A stretch of DNA of 64,000 bases, taken from the NCBI RefSeq assembly GCF_001640025.1, contig NC_031672.1, positions 2,108,001 to 2,172,000 of the forward strand, read 5' to 3'. Shown here one piece after another: positions 30,376 to 39,692 of the stretch (position 1 is the first letter of the stretch; every line of letters starts with the position of its first letter). The position numbers and the translations under genes are program-made. The notes beneath the pieces are model-generated. The model was given only the letters and a program-made list of their open reading frames with translations, was not told the origin of the DNA and did no database searches. The stretch is from Sugiyamaella lignohabitans (lineage: Eukaryota; Ascomycota; Dipodascomycetes; Dipodascales; Trichomonascaceae).

Positions 30376-31812
30376 TTACTCGAGGAGGATCTCGTTGGCC
30401 ACTTCGTATATGGCGTTGCCAGTGGTGTCGTAGGGGACACCGTCGAGAAGTCCCATGGCTCGGCGGCCGGTGACGATATCGGCGTCGGTGGAGTGGCCGG
30501 TGAAGTTCTTTTCGCCGTCTCCGCCAGGGAAGTCGGGGGGTGGAACGAGTTCGCGGAAAGTAGCTCGTTGGCGGGAAAGATACTCGAGATTAAGGCGGGT
30601 CATGGGTGTTGCTGGAATGTACATCACAGAAGAGTCTCCCTGGCCATCATGTTTGCTCTCAACAGCATGGATTCCATCACAGTGCCAGACGACGTAGTCT
30701 CCAGGGTTGACAGTGGGCATCGAGATCATGGTTTTGTCGAGTTGAAGATGTGGATGTGTATGGGTATTCAGTTCTTGGCATCCACCCATGGTGGCATTGG
30801 GGAACACATGAGCAGGTCCTACAAACTCCCATGGCTCGCTGAGGTTGTCAACTGTCTCATCATAAAACGTTTCAGACTTGATAGCAGATTTGGGTGCGAA
30901 AAAAGGTCTCAGAATTAGATACGCAGTTGCGTGTTTAATCATAGGACACACTTTCAAAGTCCCTTCTCCAGGTCCAGTATGCGACATGGCTACCCATCCT
31001 TGAAACATTCGCATCATCGAACAAGCACTTGCTCCTTGATACAAATCATACACAGCATCCAATCGATGGGTATAATCAAAGGGATCATAATCACGCCAGT
31101 TTCCTCCGAGAATTGCATCGTACACTTTGGCATAGACAGGATCTTCCCATCTCTCGACGGACCCGCCGTCAACATGAGGACCCAGTGCGAACTTGGCATC
31201 ACCAGGAGGTCTGATTCGAAATCGGTCGGCATATGACAGAGGGTCTTTAGTAGAAATAAGACCCTTTCCATGCCACATTTGCATTAAAGCAGACTGTGTT
31301 TTCAACAAGTTAGGGTGACTACGAGCTCGTAACTGGCTTTTGGACCAGTAAAGTTCATAAACAGAGGGCTTGTCATTAGGGAATCCTTTGACATCGGGGT
31401 TTTTGGCAATAAACTCGTCTAAATCGTATTTATACTGACGAGCTTCTTTCTCCGGGATGACATTCTTAATTACAGCAGCACCTGTTTTCTTGATCAATTC
31501 TTCAGTTTTTGAAGAGAACCTGCCAGTTGCAGACGAGATCTCTGAGTAGTCAATCTCCGGAATCACCTTTGGATTATTAGCGATATTTTCCACTTCTTTC
31601 TCGAGATCCACCAGCAGACTGTTCCAAGATGTTTTAATCGCCTCCTCTCTTCCAGAAATCAGTTTCCTCTGAACATCAGTGAACCTCTCTGGCAGCGGGA
31701 CAAATGGCACTCCACTAAGAGACGGGAACACCGACGAAATATCCCCCGCTGCCTTGGCTTTCATAGCAGTAGCACCACTACGGACCGCTGATGCTGCTGG
31801 CTGTTTAAACAT
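30376..31812 (-). CDS. DUF1479 (YbiU-like) protein, possible mitochondrial dioxygenase
   Basis: 478 residues from the ATG at 31812; the codons upstream begin with TTG. It belongs to the DUF1479 family, shared by bacteria (E. coli YbiU) and fungi, a cupin-fold group related to Fe(II)/2-oxoglutarate oxygenases. Recognisable blocks are ELYWSKSQLRARSHPNLLKTQ, ALGPHVDGGSVERWEDP (His-x-Asp pair), ARMFQGWVAMSHTGPGEGTL and VVWHCDGIHAVESKHDG (second His). The N-terminal 25 residues (MFKQPAASAVRSGATAMKAKAAG) are basic, Ala/Ser-rich and free of acids, like a mitochondrial presequence. The reaction is unknown. Patchy distribution makes ancient transfer from bacteria plausible for the family, but nothing here shows a recent event. 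Confidence 0.88.
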   Translation of the reverse strand: MFKQPAASAVRSGATAMKAKAAGDISSVFPSLSGVPFVPLPERFTDVQRKLISGREEAIKTSWNSLLVDLEKEVENIANNPKVIPEIDYSEISSATGRFSSKTEELIKKTGAAVIKNVIPEKEARQYKYDLDEFIAKNPDVKGFPNDKPSVYELYWSKSQLRARSHPNLLKTQSALMQMWHGKGLISTKDPLSYADRFRIRPPGDAKFALGPHVDGGSVERWEDPVYAKVYDAILGGNWRDYDPFDYTHRLDAVYDLYQGASACSMMRMFQGWVAMSHTGPGEGTLKVCPMIKHATAYLILRPFFAPKSAIKSETFYDETVDNLSEPWEFVGPAHVFPNATMGGCQELNTHTHPHLQLDKTMISMPTVNPGDYVVWHCDGIHAVESKHDGQGDSSVMYIPATPMTRLNLEYLSRQRATFRELVPPPDFPGGDGEKNFTGHSTDADIVTGRRAMGLLDGVPYDTTGNAIYEVANEILLE

Positions 31813-32071
31813 TCTTGCCCAAATCAATCAGTCAATCACTTTGACCTCTTTTTTTTAGCTTTCAAACCAGTCAGGCCATGGCATTTATATATTTCTGGAA
31901 ACGGAAAACCTCGTGGGGGAACCGACACTCCCCGGCGCCATCTGATGCAAGCCGATCTCAGATTAAGTTCGTGGGGTACATCTGCCGTCAGGTACCACTT
32001 CCAGTTTCGGAAACACGTCGCCTCAGTTTCTCCGTACACTCTCGGGTCCGGTTAATCGGAGGTTGTCGGAC

Positions 32072-32209
32072 TGCCTCCGGCGGCTGGGGCTCCGCCCCAG
32101 ACCCTGGTTGTGCTCCGCTTCGCGGAGCTCCTCACACGCCCGGAGAAACGACTCGAGCGGAGCGAGAGGAGCAGCGGGGTCTGGGGCGGAGCCCCAGCCG
32201 CCGGAGGCA
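32072..32209. repeat. GC palindromic element, inverted pair
   Basis: The forward-arm tip is GCTCCG-CTTCG-CGGAGC; the reverse-arm core is GCGGAGC. It ends 30 bases from the COG4 stop codon, between two tandem minus-strand genes. Confidence 0.95.
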
Positions 32210-32238
32210 GCGAGGGGATCAAAGATTGAGGTGTATTT

Positions 32239-34908
32239 TTAGCGGTCTACACGGATTTGACGGGCCCGTTGACGGTCCGAGTCGGACAGGATCCAGTCGA
32301 TGTCGTCCTGTTCGTCGTCGATGTCGTCGAACCCGACGATGGTGACGATTTGGGCCACTCGCACGAACTTGTCGCGCACTTTGTATCGGCCGTCGGTTAG
32401 AATGCCGATGATTTTGGAGATGTCGCGGTCGAGACGGATGGCCCCGAGTTCGTTGACTTTGCCTTCGAGCGACCAGATCCATTTCTCGATGGTTCGTGAT
32501 AATGACGTGGCCACGAGTGCGATGAGTTTGTTGTAGTTGTCCGGTGATAATGTGTGTGCATACCCTGCCATGAGCGAGTTCCAGTCGTAGGCAAAGTTGG
32601 CACTGATGGAATGGTTTCGAGATGAACTGCGATGACTGCTGCTGGTGTAGTCGTCTTCGGTATCAGTTTCTTCGGGTGATAACATGTAATCAGCGTCGCG
32701 GAACATGGCCGAACAAATAGTTCGTAGTCGGGGGTTGATGACAGTGGTGAACACTACTTGTACTCCGTCGTTGATGAGATCGTTACAACGGGCTCGGAAG
32801 TTGGTGCTCAGTGATTCAAGTGTATCGGTAACAAGCTGGGCATCGTCGTCAAAATGCAATTGTCCTTCCACATCCATTGATCGCAGAATACGGTTCGTGT
32901 AATCAGCTGTTACTGATAGTGTGTTGAGATAGATGAGAAAGATTCGCAACTTGCGTTCTTCCATAATGGGAATACCAAAAGATGGAGCCACGGTGGTGCT
33001 GGAGCCTAGAGCTGGGTTGCCAAGTCCTGAACTAGTCGATGGATTGGCGGATGATGTGCTCATGCTCATGTTGGCAGTAGGTTTTCTGGCTAGTGGTGTA
33101 GCGACTCTAGCAGGTGTAGATGTCGCTAGTTGTTGTTTAGGTGCTTCGTCTCGAAGTTTTCGTTGTATAATACCTACAAAATCCGACTCAAGAATCCGTC
33201 GGAAACTGCTGATAACTGTTTTGATGAAATCAGTTTGTCCTGTTGATAGCACTTGTTGAGTTAGGGTGTTTAAAATGTACATGACATCGTCTACAACAGA
33301 CGTCACGACAGGAATCTCTGGAGTGAATTTTTGTGTCAAATCAGGAAGGTCTTCCAGTTGAAAAGCCTTTTCAACAGACCGTCTAAACACAAATACTGCT
33401 AGCGACTCCATTGCCGGGTTGACTATAGTGTCGACTTTTTTCTTGAGTTGAGATGACACAATCACACTTGGTACGTGAAGAGTACTCGAAGTTGTTGTTT
33501 GTTCATCGGATACTGGAATAACTGTACCAGACGAGGACGACGAAGACCCAGGTATGGTATTTATGCTGCCATTGTGGCTGGTACCTGGAATCAGACTACC
33601 AGGAGTAATGATATGAGTTGAAGATCTTGATGGTGTTGGTGTAGCTGTTGGAGTCGATGCTGATGCTGGTGTCGATGCTGTTGTTGATGCTGAAGCTGAT
33701 ACTGATGCTGATGCTGATGCTGATACTGACGCAGGAGCCTGGTCTATTAGCGAAAAGCTGTCCCAACGAACAGCCAGGAAATTACAATAAAGATTCCATC
33801 TGTTCAACATAACCGACATCTCATTCACAAATCCAGCCACCTGTTTCAAATCAACACCCTCATCTTCACTTCTTCGAGGCTGATATTGTGCATCTAGAGA
33901 CGGACTGCCACTTCTAGCGGCACCAGCCATTCGTCCTGAACTAGTAAAACTGCTTACAAGATACGAATAAGCATACGACTTGACTTCCGATACAACTTTA
34001 TTAATCCGTTGTTCGTCCCAAAACGTATCAATAATAAGTCCACCCTGACTATCAGCCACATTCTGAATACTGTCCACCACTCTAGCCATTCGTCCTGTAC
34101 CGTAATGCTTCTCAACTATCGGAGTATGCTTTTCTACAATTGACGCAATATTCTCAAAAAGTCTCGACATTGCAAATCCATAGATCATAGATCCATCAGA
34201 CGGCCGAGATTGGATCAATTGTCTGCTCTGAGTAGTGATAATTCCACACACAAACTTGCCGTAGACATCCAGACCCTGAGTCTCTTCTCCGATCAAAGGA
34301 AACAGTCGAAAGTACCGACTAACATTATCCATATCTCTAATTTTTGTAGCTTTATCGAATTCTCGTAAAAACAGCTGACATAGCGAGTCACAGGCTTCAG
34401 TGAGACTCTCTTGAGGGTAGTTAGGCACCTCACTAGTCGGGATCATGAGCTTGGCAAATTGACCATTAATCAGTTCTTTCGGCAACTGGCGAGCTTTACT
34501 AGCATAATTCGCCGCCCGTTCCCAGTCCCGTGTATCCATTGCATCTCTAATTCCGAGAATACTCGATTTCAGCAGTTGAATATCCTGGACATATTTCAGA
34601 GCCTGTTTAACCCTACTATGCTCATTATCAATACTCCTGACTTTCGACGAAATCCTAAGTGCTACAAACGACGCACCAGCCAAACTCGACCCCAGTTCTC
34701 GCGAACTACCTAAAGCAGTAGCCAACTGGCCCCTCAACGATTCAAGCCGTTTCAAACTATGATTCTGAGCAGCCCTTCCACCAGCCACAACCTCGTCCAA
34801 TTCAACACTAACCTCGTCACTCGCATGTTTAACCCTCCTCAACACCTCTACCAGCTCTCCCTCACTCCCACACTGCCTCAATTCCTTCCACAGCTCGTCC
34901 CCTGACAT
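32239..34908 (-). CDS. COG4: Conserved oligomeric Golgi complex subunit 4
   Basis: Lobe A subunit of the COG tethering complex, which tethers retrograde intra-Golgi vesicles and contacts SNAREs and Sly1. 889 residues, one exon; the start is taken at the ATG at 34908. The N-terminal helical region (HNSLKRLESLRGQLATAL...SKVRSIDNEHSRVKQALKYVQDIQLLKSSILGIRDAMDTRDWERAANY) matches Cog4. The domain continues through FREFDKATKIRDMDNVSRYFRLFPLIG and the C-terminal FDDIDDEQDDIDWILSDSDRQRARQIRVDR. A low-complexity Ser/Ala/Thr/Pro insert of about 60 residues (near 390-450), encoded by GATGCT-type repeats at 33640-33735, interrupts the family domain and is probably a lineage-specific loop. Divergent from ADE8. 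Confidence 0.93.
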   Translation of the reverse strand: MSGDELWKELRQCGSEGELVEVLRRVKHASDEVSVELDEVVAGGRAAQNHSLKRLESLRGQLATALGSSRELGSSLAGASFVALRISSKVRSIDNEHSRVKQALKYVQDIQLLKSSILGIRDAMDTRDWERAANYASKARQLPKELINGQFAKLMIPTSEVPNYPQESLTEACDSLCQLFLREFDKATKIRDMDNVSRYFRLFPLIGEETQGLDVYGKFVCGIITTQSRQLIQSRPSDGSMIYGFAMSRLFENIASIVEKHTPIVEKHYGTGRMARVVDSIQNVADSQGGLIIDTFWDEQRINKVVSEVKSYAYSYLVSSFTSSGRMAGAARSGSPSLDAQYQPRRSEDEGVDLKQVAGFVNEMSVMLNRWNLYCNFLAVRWDSFSLIDQAPASVSASASASVSASASTTASTPASASTPTATPTPSRSSTHIITPGSLIPGTSHNGSINTIPGSSSSSSGTVIPVSDEQTTTSSTLHVPSVIVSSQLKKKVDTIVNPAMESLAVFVFRRSVEKAFQLEDLPDLTQKFTPEIPVVTSVVDDVMYILNTLTQQVLSTGQTDFIKTVISSFRRILESDFVGIIQRKLRDEAPKQQLATSTPARVATPLARKPTANMSMSTSSANPSTSSGLGNPALGSSTTVAPSFGIPIMEERKLRIFLIYLNTLSVTADYTNRILRSMDVEGQLHFDDDAQLVTDTLESLSTNFRARCNDLINDGVQVVFTTVINPRLRTICSAMFRDADYMLSPEETDTEDDYTSSSHRSSSRNHSISANFAYDWNSLMAGYAHTLSPDNYNKLIALVATSLSRTIEKWIWSLEGKVNELGAIRLDRDISKIIGILTDGRYKVRDKFVRVAQIVTIVGFDDIDDEQDDIDWILSDSDRQRARQIRVDR
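33640..33735 (-). repeat. Imperfect GATGCT microsatellite within COG4
   Basis: A run of GATGCT/GATACT-type hexamers encodes alternating Ser/Ala/Val/Thr residues in frame in COG4. Length variation between strains would be expected. Confidence 0.85.
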
Positions 34909-35007
34909 CACTGACCGCTCTACTACTTCTCACTCCCTCGAACATCACCCGTCCCCTACTTCACCACCTCTACGTGTCACCCGCCCCCGCGGCTACCAGG
35001 GTCGACA

Positions 35008-35147
35008 TGCCTCCGGCGGCTGGGGCTGCGCCCCAGACCCCGCGGCTCCTCTCGCTTCGCTCGAGTCGTTTTTCGAGGGTTCCCGACGCCGCTCCGCGAA
35101 GCGGAGCACAACCAGGGTCTGGGGCGGAGCCCCAGCCGCCGGAGGCA
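35008..35147. repeat. GC palindromic element, inverted pair
   Basis: Lies in the 361-bp divergent promoter between COG4 and ADE8. The forward middle hairpin is GGGGCTGCGCCCC and the reverse-arm tip is GCTCCG-CGAAG-CGGAGC. Confidence 0.95.
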
Positions 35148-35269
35148 GACCCCCAGAGCGTGGTGGACCCTGGTGCGGCGTAGATAAGATAAGGAAAAAA
35201 TGTGCATATGCAGAGAGTCCGAACGAATTGCACGAAGAGAGTCATCAGAACACAGACTGGGTGAAAAAT

Positions 35270-35923
35270 ATGGCTGGTAAAAAGAAGATTCTGGTTCTGA
35301 TTTCGGGGTCGGGCACGAATTTACAGGCCCTGATCGATGCGTGTGCTGCTGGCAAAATCGATGGGGAGATTGTGAAAGTGGTTTCGTCGTCACCCGATGC
35401 GTATGGCTTGACTCGGGCCAGTAATAGCTCGATTCCGACTCATGTTCACGATCTCCAAGGTCAATATTATAAGAATATCCCCAAAGAAGACAAAAAGGCT
35501 CGAAAGCAAGCTCGCGATAAGTTCAATTTAGACCTTGCTGAGTACATTGTGCGTCCAGAGAACAAACCCGATTTGATTGTATGTGCGGGTTGGATGCTGA
35601 TTTTATCACGAGATTTCCTTCTGGAACTCGAGAAACACAAGGTTCCTATTATCAATCTCCATCCAGCACTTCCTGGTGCATTTGCAGGAATCAATGCCAT
35701 TGAACGGGCATGGCAAGCAGGCCAGAACGGCGAAATCTCCACTGCTGGAGTCATGATTCATAAAGTTATCACCGAGGTCGACGAAGGTGAACCACTCGTC
35801 GTCAAAGAGTTCCCACTCATCCGCACCGAGTCGCTCGAACAATACACCGACCGCGTGCACTCGGTCGAACATATCGCCATCGTCGAGGGTACCCAAAAGG
35901 CCCTCCAAACGCTCGTCCTGTAA
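35270..35923 (+). CDS. ADE8: Phosphoribosylglycinamide formyltransferase (GART)
   Basis: Third step of de novo purine synthesis: transfers formyl from 10-formyl-THF to GAR. 217 residues from the ATG at 35270 (AAAATATGG); the open codons upstream start with TTG. Motifs: ILVLISGSGTNLQALIDA for phosphate binding, the catalytic INLHPALPGAFAG segment with Asn and His, and the Asp in HKVITEVDEGEPLV. Length and order match S. cerevisiae Ade8 (214). It diverges from COG4 across a palindromic pair and converges on PUP1. Confidence 0.97.
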   Translation: MAGKKKILVLISGSGTNLQALIDACAAGKIDGEIVKVVSSSPDAYGLTRASNSSIPTHVHDLQGQYYKNIPKEDKKARKQARDKFNLDLAEYIVRPENKPDLIVCAGWMLILSRDFLLELEKHKVPIINLHPALPGAFAGINAIERAWQAGQNGEISTAGVMIHKVITEVDEGEPLVVKEFPLIRTESLEQYTDRVHSVEHIAIVEGTQKALQTLVL

Positions 35924-35951
35924 ATAACCGTCTCACACACCCGATGTTCGC

Positions 35952-36141
35952 TGCCTCCGGCGGCTGGGGCTCCGCCCCAGACCCTGGTTGTGCTCGCTTC
36001 GCGAGCTTCTGGGGCTGTCAGCAGCTGTTTTTCCCGTGGAAAATGGACTCTGGCAGCGAATTCGACCCCTCCATACGGTCCAAGCCGCTCGCGAAGCGAG
36101 CACAACCAGGGTCTGGGGCGGAGCCCCAGCCGCCGGAGGCA
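35952..36141. repeat. GC palindromic element, inverted pair
   Basis: Both arms carry the GCTCG/CGAGC tip. It lies between the convergent ADE8 and PUP1 stops, beginning 29 bases after ADE8. Confidence 0.95.
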
Positions 36142-36191
36142 GACCACCCTCCACACGTGAGTCAGTAAATATAATATTAAAAGCTGGAAAA

Positions 36192-36986
36192 CTAAGCATC
36201 GACTTCCATAGATTGGGGAGTGGTTTCGATGACATCGACCAGGGACCGCACCGATTGTGCGAGAACGGCCGTAGTGCCGCGGGGGAAACGGTACGACTTT
36301 TCTTTCTGGGCCCGCTCGTTGGGTTTGCGGTAGTTTCTGTACATTTTAGCGGGCTTGTCTTGCTCCATAACACACATGTCAACATTGGATCCCGATCCCA
36401 GATCGTTCCAAATACCAGACTCAATGGCATCAGCACACAGTTGCATGGCCTCTTCTTTAGTCAAGTCTTTTTTCCAGCGTGATTCTAAAACAGCCATAGC
36501 AGCCATGGATCCCGATCCCAATGAGAGGTAGAATCCAACATCAGTAGATCCGTGAGCATGGATTGAGAAAAGTTTAGGACCGGTAGGGTCGACTCCCGCC
36601 ACAATCAGATACGCTCCAATATGGCCCTGGTACTTGAATAAATGCTGTTTCAAATGAGTCAATACAGCAACCACACGTGGTTGACGACCTGTACTAAGAG
36701 CATGGAGCTCGACATTCGACGATTCTAGTTGCGTGACCATCTCGGTGTCGGCAGCAGTGCCTGCTCCAGCACACCAGATATTGGGCGAGATCCGGTGTAA
36801 TTTCTCGCAATTCTTGTCAGCAACAATATCTCCGGCCGTGGCTCGTGTATCTGCAGCAATTACAACCCCGCCATTGAACCGACAACCCACAATTGTCGTA
36901 CCAGTCGAGGTGGCGGTCGGCATAGGCACTCCATGGTCCGCCAAATATTGGTTCCGTTTATAATTATCGAATCCCAGTCCCGGCAT
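36192..36986 (-). CDS. PUP1: 20S proteasome subunit beta 2 (trypsin-like)
   Basis: Catalytic beta-2 subunit of the 20S proteasome, cleaving after basic residues. 264 residues. A 29-residue propeptide ends in TSTG, and autocleavage would expose the nucleophile Thr30 (TTIVGCRFNGGVVIAADTRAT), exactly as in S. cerevisiae Pup1. GTAADTE, the KLHRISPNIWCAGAG block, SIHAHGSTDVGFYLSLGSGSMAAMAVLE and the C-terminal extension YRFPRGTTAVL that wraps the neighbouring beta-3 subunit are all present. Single exon. I did not find a clear proteasome-associated control element upstream. Confidence 0.97.
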   Translation of the reverse strand: MPGLGFDNYKRNQYLADHGVPMPTATSTGTTIVGCRFNGGVVIAADTRATAGDIVADKNCEKLHRISPNIWCAGAGTAADTEMVTQLESSNVELHALSTGRQPRVVAVLTHLKQHLFKYQGHIGAYLIVAGVDPTGPKLFSIHAHGSTDVGFYLSLGSGSMAAMAVLESRWKKDLTKEEAMQLCADAIESGIWNDLGSGSNVDMCVMEQDKPAKMYRNYRKPNERAQKEKSYRFPRGTTAVLAQSVRSLVDVIETTPQSMEVDA

Positions 36987-37545
36987 TCTTCTTTCTTCTT
37001 CTTTCTTCTGTTTCTAGTCTCTATAGAATTGGTCCTTCTGTGGTCTGCAAACTGTATAAAAACCTGCAAAATCCCCGTCAAAACTCCTGTAAACAAACGA
37101 ACCGCTGTCTGATCTCCACTGGTACTTGTCTACATCGCACCTCTCCCACTGCTTATTGATATCTTCGCCATCTACACAGCCGCACCTCATCTACCACCCC
37201 GCTAACACGATACACTCACCTAACGGGGTTGGCTCTTCAGGGGAAATTAAGGGATCAGGGGGATTTTCCAGGGGGCCCTGCCTCCGGCGGCTGGGGCTCC
37301 GCCCCAGACCCCGCTGCTCCTCTCGCTCCGCTCGAGTCGGGCATGGGGGTCCCTGGCAGCGGGTTTTCCTCCAACAACCCCGGTATCTCCGTCCCATCCC
37401 CACGCCGCTCCGCGAAGCGGAGCACAACCAGGGTCTGGGGCGGAGCCCCAGCCGCCGGAGGCAGACCCCCGACCCGCAGATAGACAGATATATTCGTGAC
37501 TACAAGCTATAGACAGCGACAGGTCACTGTAGAGAGGACACGGTC
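36987..37545. other. PUP1 promoter / COF1 3' region
   Basis: Contains a palindromic pair at 37279-37463. The PUP1-proximal 100 bases have a TTC/CTT repeat next to the start. Nothing else recognised. Confidence 0.6.
37279..37463. repeat. GC palindromic element, inverted pair
   Basis: The forward arm has GCGGAGC on its complement; the reverse-arm tip is GCTCCG-CGAAG-CGGAGC. Spacer about 65 bp. It lies between tandem minus-strand genes PUP1 and COF1. Confidence 0.95.
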
Positions 37546-38800
37546 CTAACGGGAGAAAAGAGTGGCCTTCTCGAGAACGGTGTCGTAAGCCACTTCAGAG
37601 AAATCGGTTCCTTGGACCTCGGCAGCAACTCCGTTGAGTGCACGACGAAGTGCCTCTTTAGACGAGGCAATCAACATACGGCCCTTGACAGAAGCAGAGT
37701 CGGGAGCCCAGATGAAAAACAGGATCTTAGATCGCTTGCCCTCGCCCGACTTGAGTTCGTACTCGAAGTCGTAGACAGCGTAACGGCATTCGTTTTCAGG
37801 CAGCTCGGCAACAAAGTCCTCGTAGTTGGCAGAATCAGAAGTCTTCAGCACCTCGATCTTGGTGGCGTCCTTGCTGATGCCATAGATGATGTATTTGTAC
37901 GACTTGCCAAGCTTAAGCTTCTCAAAAGCAGGGACAACTTCGTCATCCAAAGCAACTCTGTTCCGGGTTAGTAATGTGGTGGGGGTCTGCCTCCGGCGGC
38001 TGGGGCTCTGCCCCAGACCCCGTGGCTCCTCTCGCTTCGCTCGAGTCGGGCGTCGACGGTCCCGGTCTCTCCTGCGAAGCAGGAGCAACCAGGGTCTGGG
38101 GCGGAGCCCCAGCCGCCGGAGGCAAAACACGTGGCACGGGTGTCAACGTACCCAGATCTAGACTGTCAGGACGTTAGTTGCTGTTTCGTGCGAGGTTGGC
38201 GGCTGTAGAGGGAGGAGGGCAGGGGAACGATTGGGCGGTTTGCGGGTGTTGGGTGGGTAACAAAACGGTCCTGGGACAGAGATTGAGCTCAATTGAGAGG
38301 ATTGAAAGCTCTCGTGGAGTGTCCAACTCGTGTCACTGGTGAAGTTCTGTGTACTGAACTAGAGAGGGGGTTCGTGTTTGGTTGTCGTTGATGATGACAT
38401 ACCTGTTGGTTGTCAACTGTTTTCAATGTTTTCAATGCTCAATTGCTATTAAAATCGCAAATTCGAGCCTAGAATTCAATTGCCAGAACCACTTCTTTAT
38501 TCAATCAGACAGTAAAACAGGTTCGGACTTGTTCACCGTCAATTGCTGTCCTTAGACCTCGGAGATGTCATGAGACTTTTGTTCGATGCCAAATTTTCTA
38601 ATCATTTCATTTCCTCTCATTGCCTCTTTGCAAACAGCTGATTCAGTTGCTGCTTGATTGAAATCGCCCAATCGCCCCTTGATTTCTGTCGCGAGTCGAC
38701 CGAGTCACTTGTAGCTTGCCATGGTCCGCTCGGTGTCTGCTCTCCGACTCAACTCCCTCTCTATCAGCCTGTTTCTTCGCTTTTTCACTATACTAACCAT
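37546..38800 (-). CDS. COF1: Cofilin, actin-severing protein
   Basis: Binds and severs actin filaments at cortical patches. Proposed exons on the minus strand: 38798-38800 (ATG only), 38152-38162 (11 nt) and 37546-37957, encoding 141 residues. The 11-nt exon and the following intron give SRSG|VALDDE, the exact N-terminus and intron position known for S. cerevisiae Cof1 (SRSGVAVADE). Intron 2 (194 nt) carries a palindromic pair and TACTAAC 9 nt before its AG. The 11-nt exon is preceded by AACTAAC 10 nt before its AG, so an upstream exon must supply the start. The best candidate is the ATG at 38800, followed at once by GTTAGT and preceded by an A run. The ADF domain is complete: KLGKSYKYIIYGI, ENECRYAVYDFEYELKSGEG, KRSKILFFIWAPD, SSKEALRRALNG. 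The ATG exon is the uncertain part. Confidence 0.88.
37988..38124. repeat. GC palindromic element, inverted pair, inside a COF1 intron
   Basis: The only pair found inside an intron; it occupies 137 of 194 nt. The tips differ between the arms (TCTCG/CTCGAG and CTCCTG/CAGGAG). Confidence 0.95.
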
Positions 38801-39129
38801 TTTTTTTTCGTGTGGAAATCTTCAAAATAATGGGAAGGATAAAAATAAACCCTTTTCACAATAGAAACTTCAATTTAAATTCACCCGTCAAAAGCGAACT
38901 TATACGTGCGTACGTGAGTGTGTTCAAACCAAGTGGCTATGAGCCCGATTCGAAATCGCTGCTGCTGCAACACCACCTGCCAACCCGCGTTTGCCACGCC
39001 GTGCCTCTCGACTCTGCCCCCATTCCTCGCAGCCGCTTGCGGTAGGGTAACTCTTCTACAGATGTTAGGGTCACAGGTCTTATTTATAGGTTTTTGGGGT
39101 CGTTTTATTTGCTGGGTGGCCATTTTGGT

Positions 39130-39181
39130 TCCAGCGGCTGGGGCGCTGCCCCAGATCCCATTTTACTCCGCTTCGTGGAAC
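39130..39181 (+). repeat. Decayed GC palindromic element
   Basis: Recognisable only by CAGCGGCTGGGGCGCTGCCCC and CTCCGCTTCGTGGAA. The end hairpin is lost and the tip stem has a mismatch. Confidence 0.75.
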
Positions 39182-39406
39182 CTTTTTGGGGGGCCAATGG
39201 CCGGTTTCTGGTGGTGCCGTGTGATGCTACGGCTGACGAGACCTCTGACAGGCCACGAACGAGGATCACCACTGGACCTGACTCAGACTGACTCAGTGAG
39301 ACTCTAAGGAGGCAATTGCACTTGTTTTCTCTCTCGAGGGGCTATTTTACGGCTCGTGTGCACTCTTGGCACGGTTTTGCCACCGCCACGGGCTTGGCAC
39401 CTGCTT

Positions 39407-39629
39407 CCTCCGGCGGCTGGGGCTCCGCCCCAGACCCTGGTTGTGCTCCGCTACGCGGAGCGACGTGGCGAACCCCCCAAAAGCCGACTCGAGCGAAGCG
39501 AGAGGAGCAGCGGGGTCTGGGGCGGAGCCCCAGCCGCCGGAGGCACAACACCTGACGCCCCGAAAAACCGACTCGAGCGGAGCGAGAGGAGCAGCGGGGT
39601 CTGGGGCGGAGCCCCAGCCGCCGGAGGCA
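39407..39629. repeat. Three-arm GC palindromic element cluster
   Basis: A forward arm with tip GCTCCG-CTACG-CGGAGC and a small insertion at its end, a reverse arm (GCGAAGC) and a second reverse arm (GCGGAGC) follow in series. The two reverse arms are nearly identical outside the tip, as if one had duplicated. Confidence 0.94.
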
Positions 39630-39692
39630 CGACCCGCTCCCCTGAAAAAATAAGGGAAGGTGATTATAAATACATTAGAAAAGTGGTGGGGG

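Larger units (their letters stand above)
38801..39692. other. COF1 upstream / ELP1 3' spacer with element cluster
   Basis: Holds a strongly decayed arm (39130) and a three-arm cluster (39407-39629). No gene seen. Confidence 0.6.

Noticed and set aside
35228..35269. Fourteen extra N-terminal codons for ADE8, and similar extensions for the 22271, 26204, 31812, 34908, 49084 and 10680 genes
   Set aside because: The extensions begin with TTG or GTG, not ATG, in a eukaryote. The first ATG gives the family-length N-terminus or the expected targeting signal.
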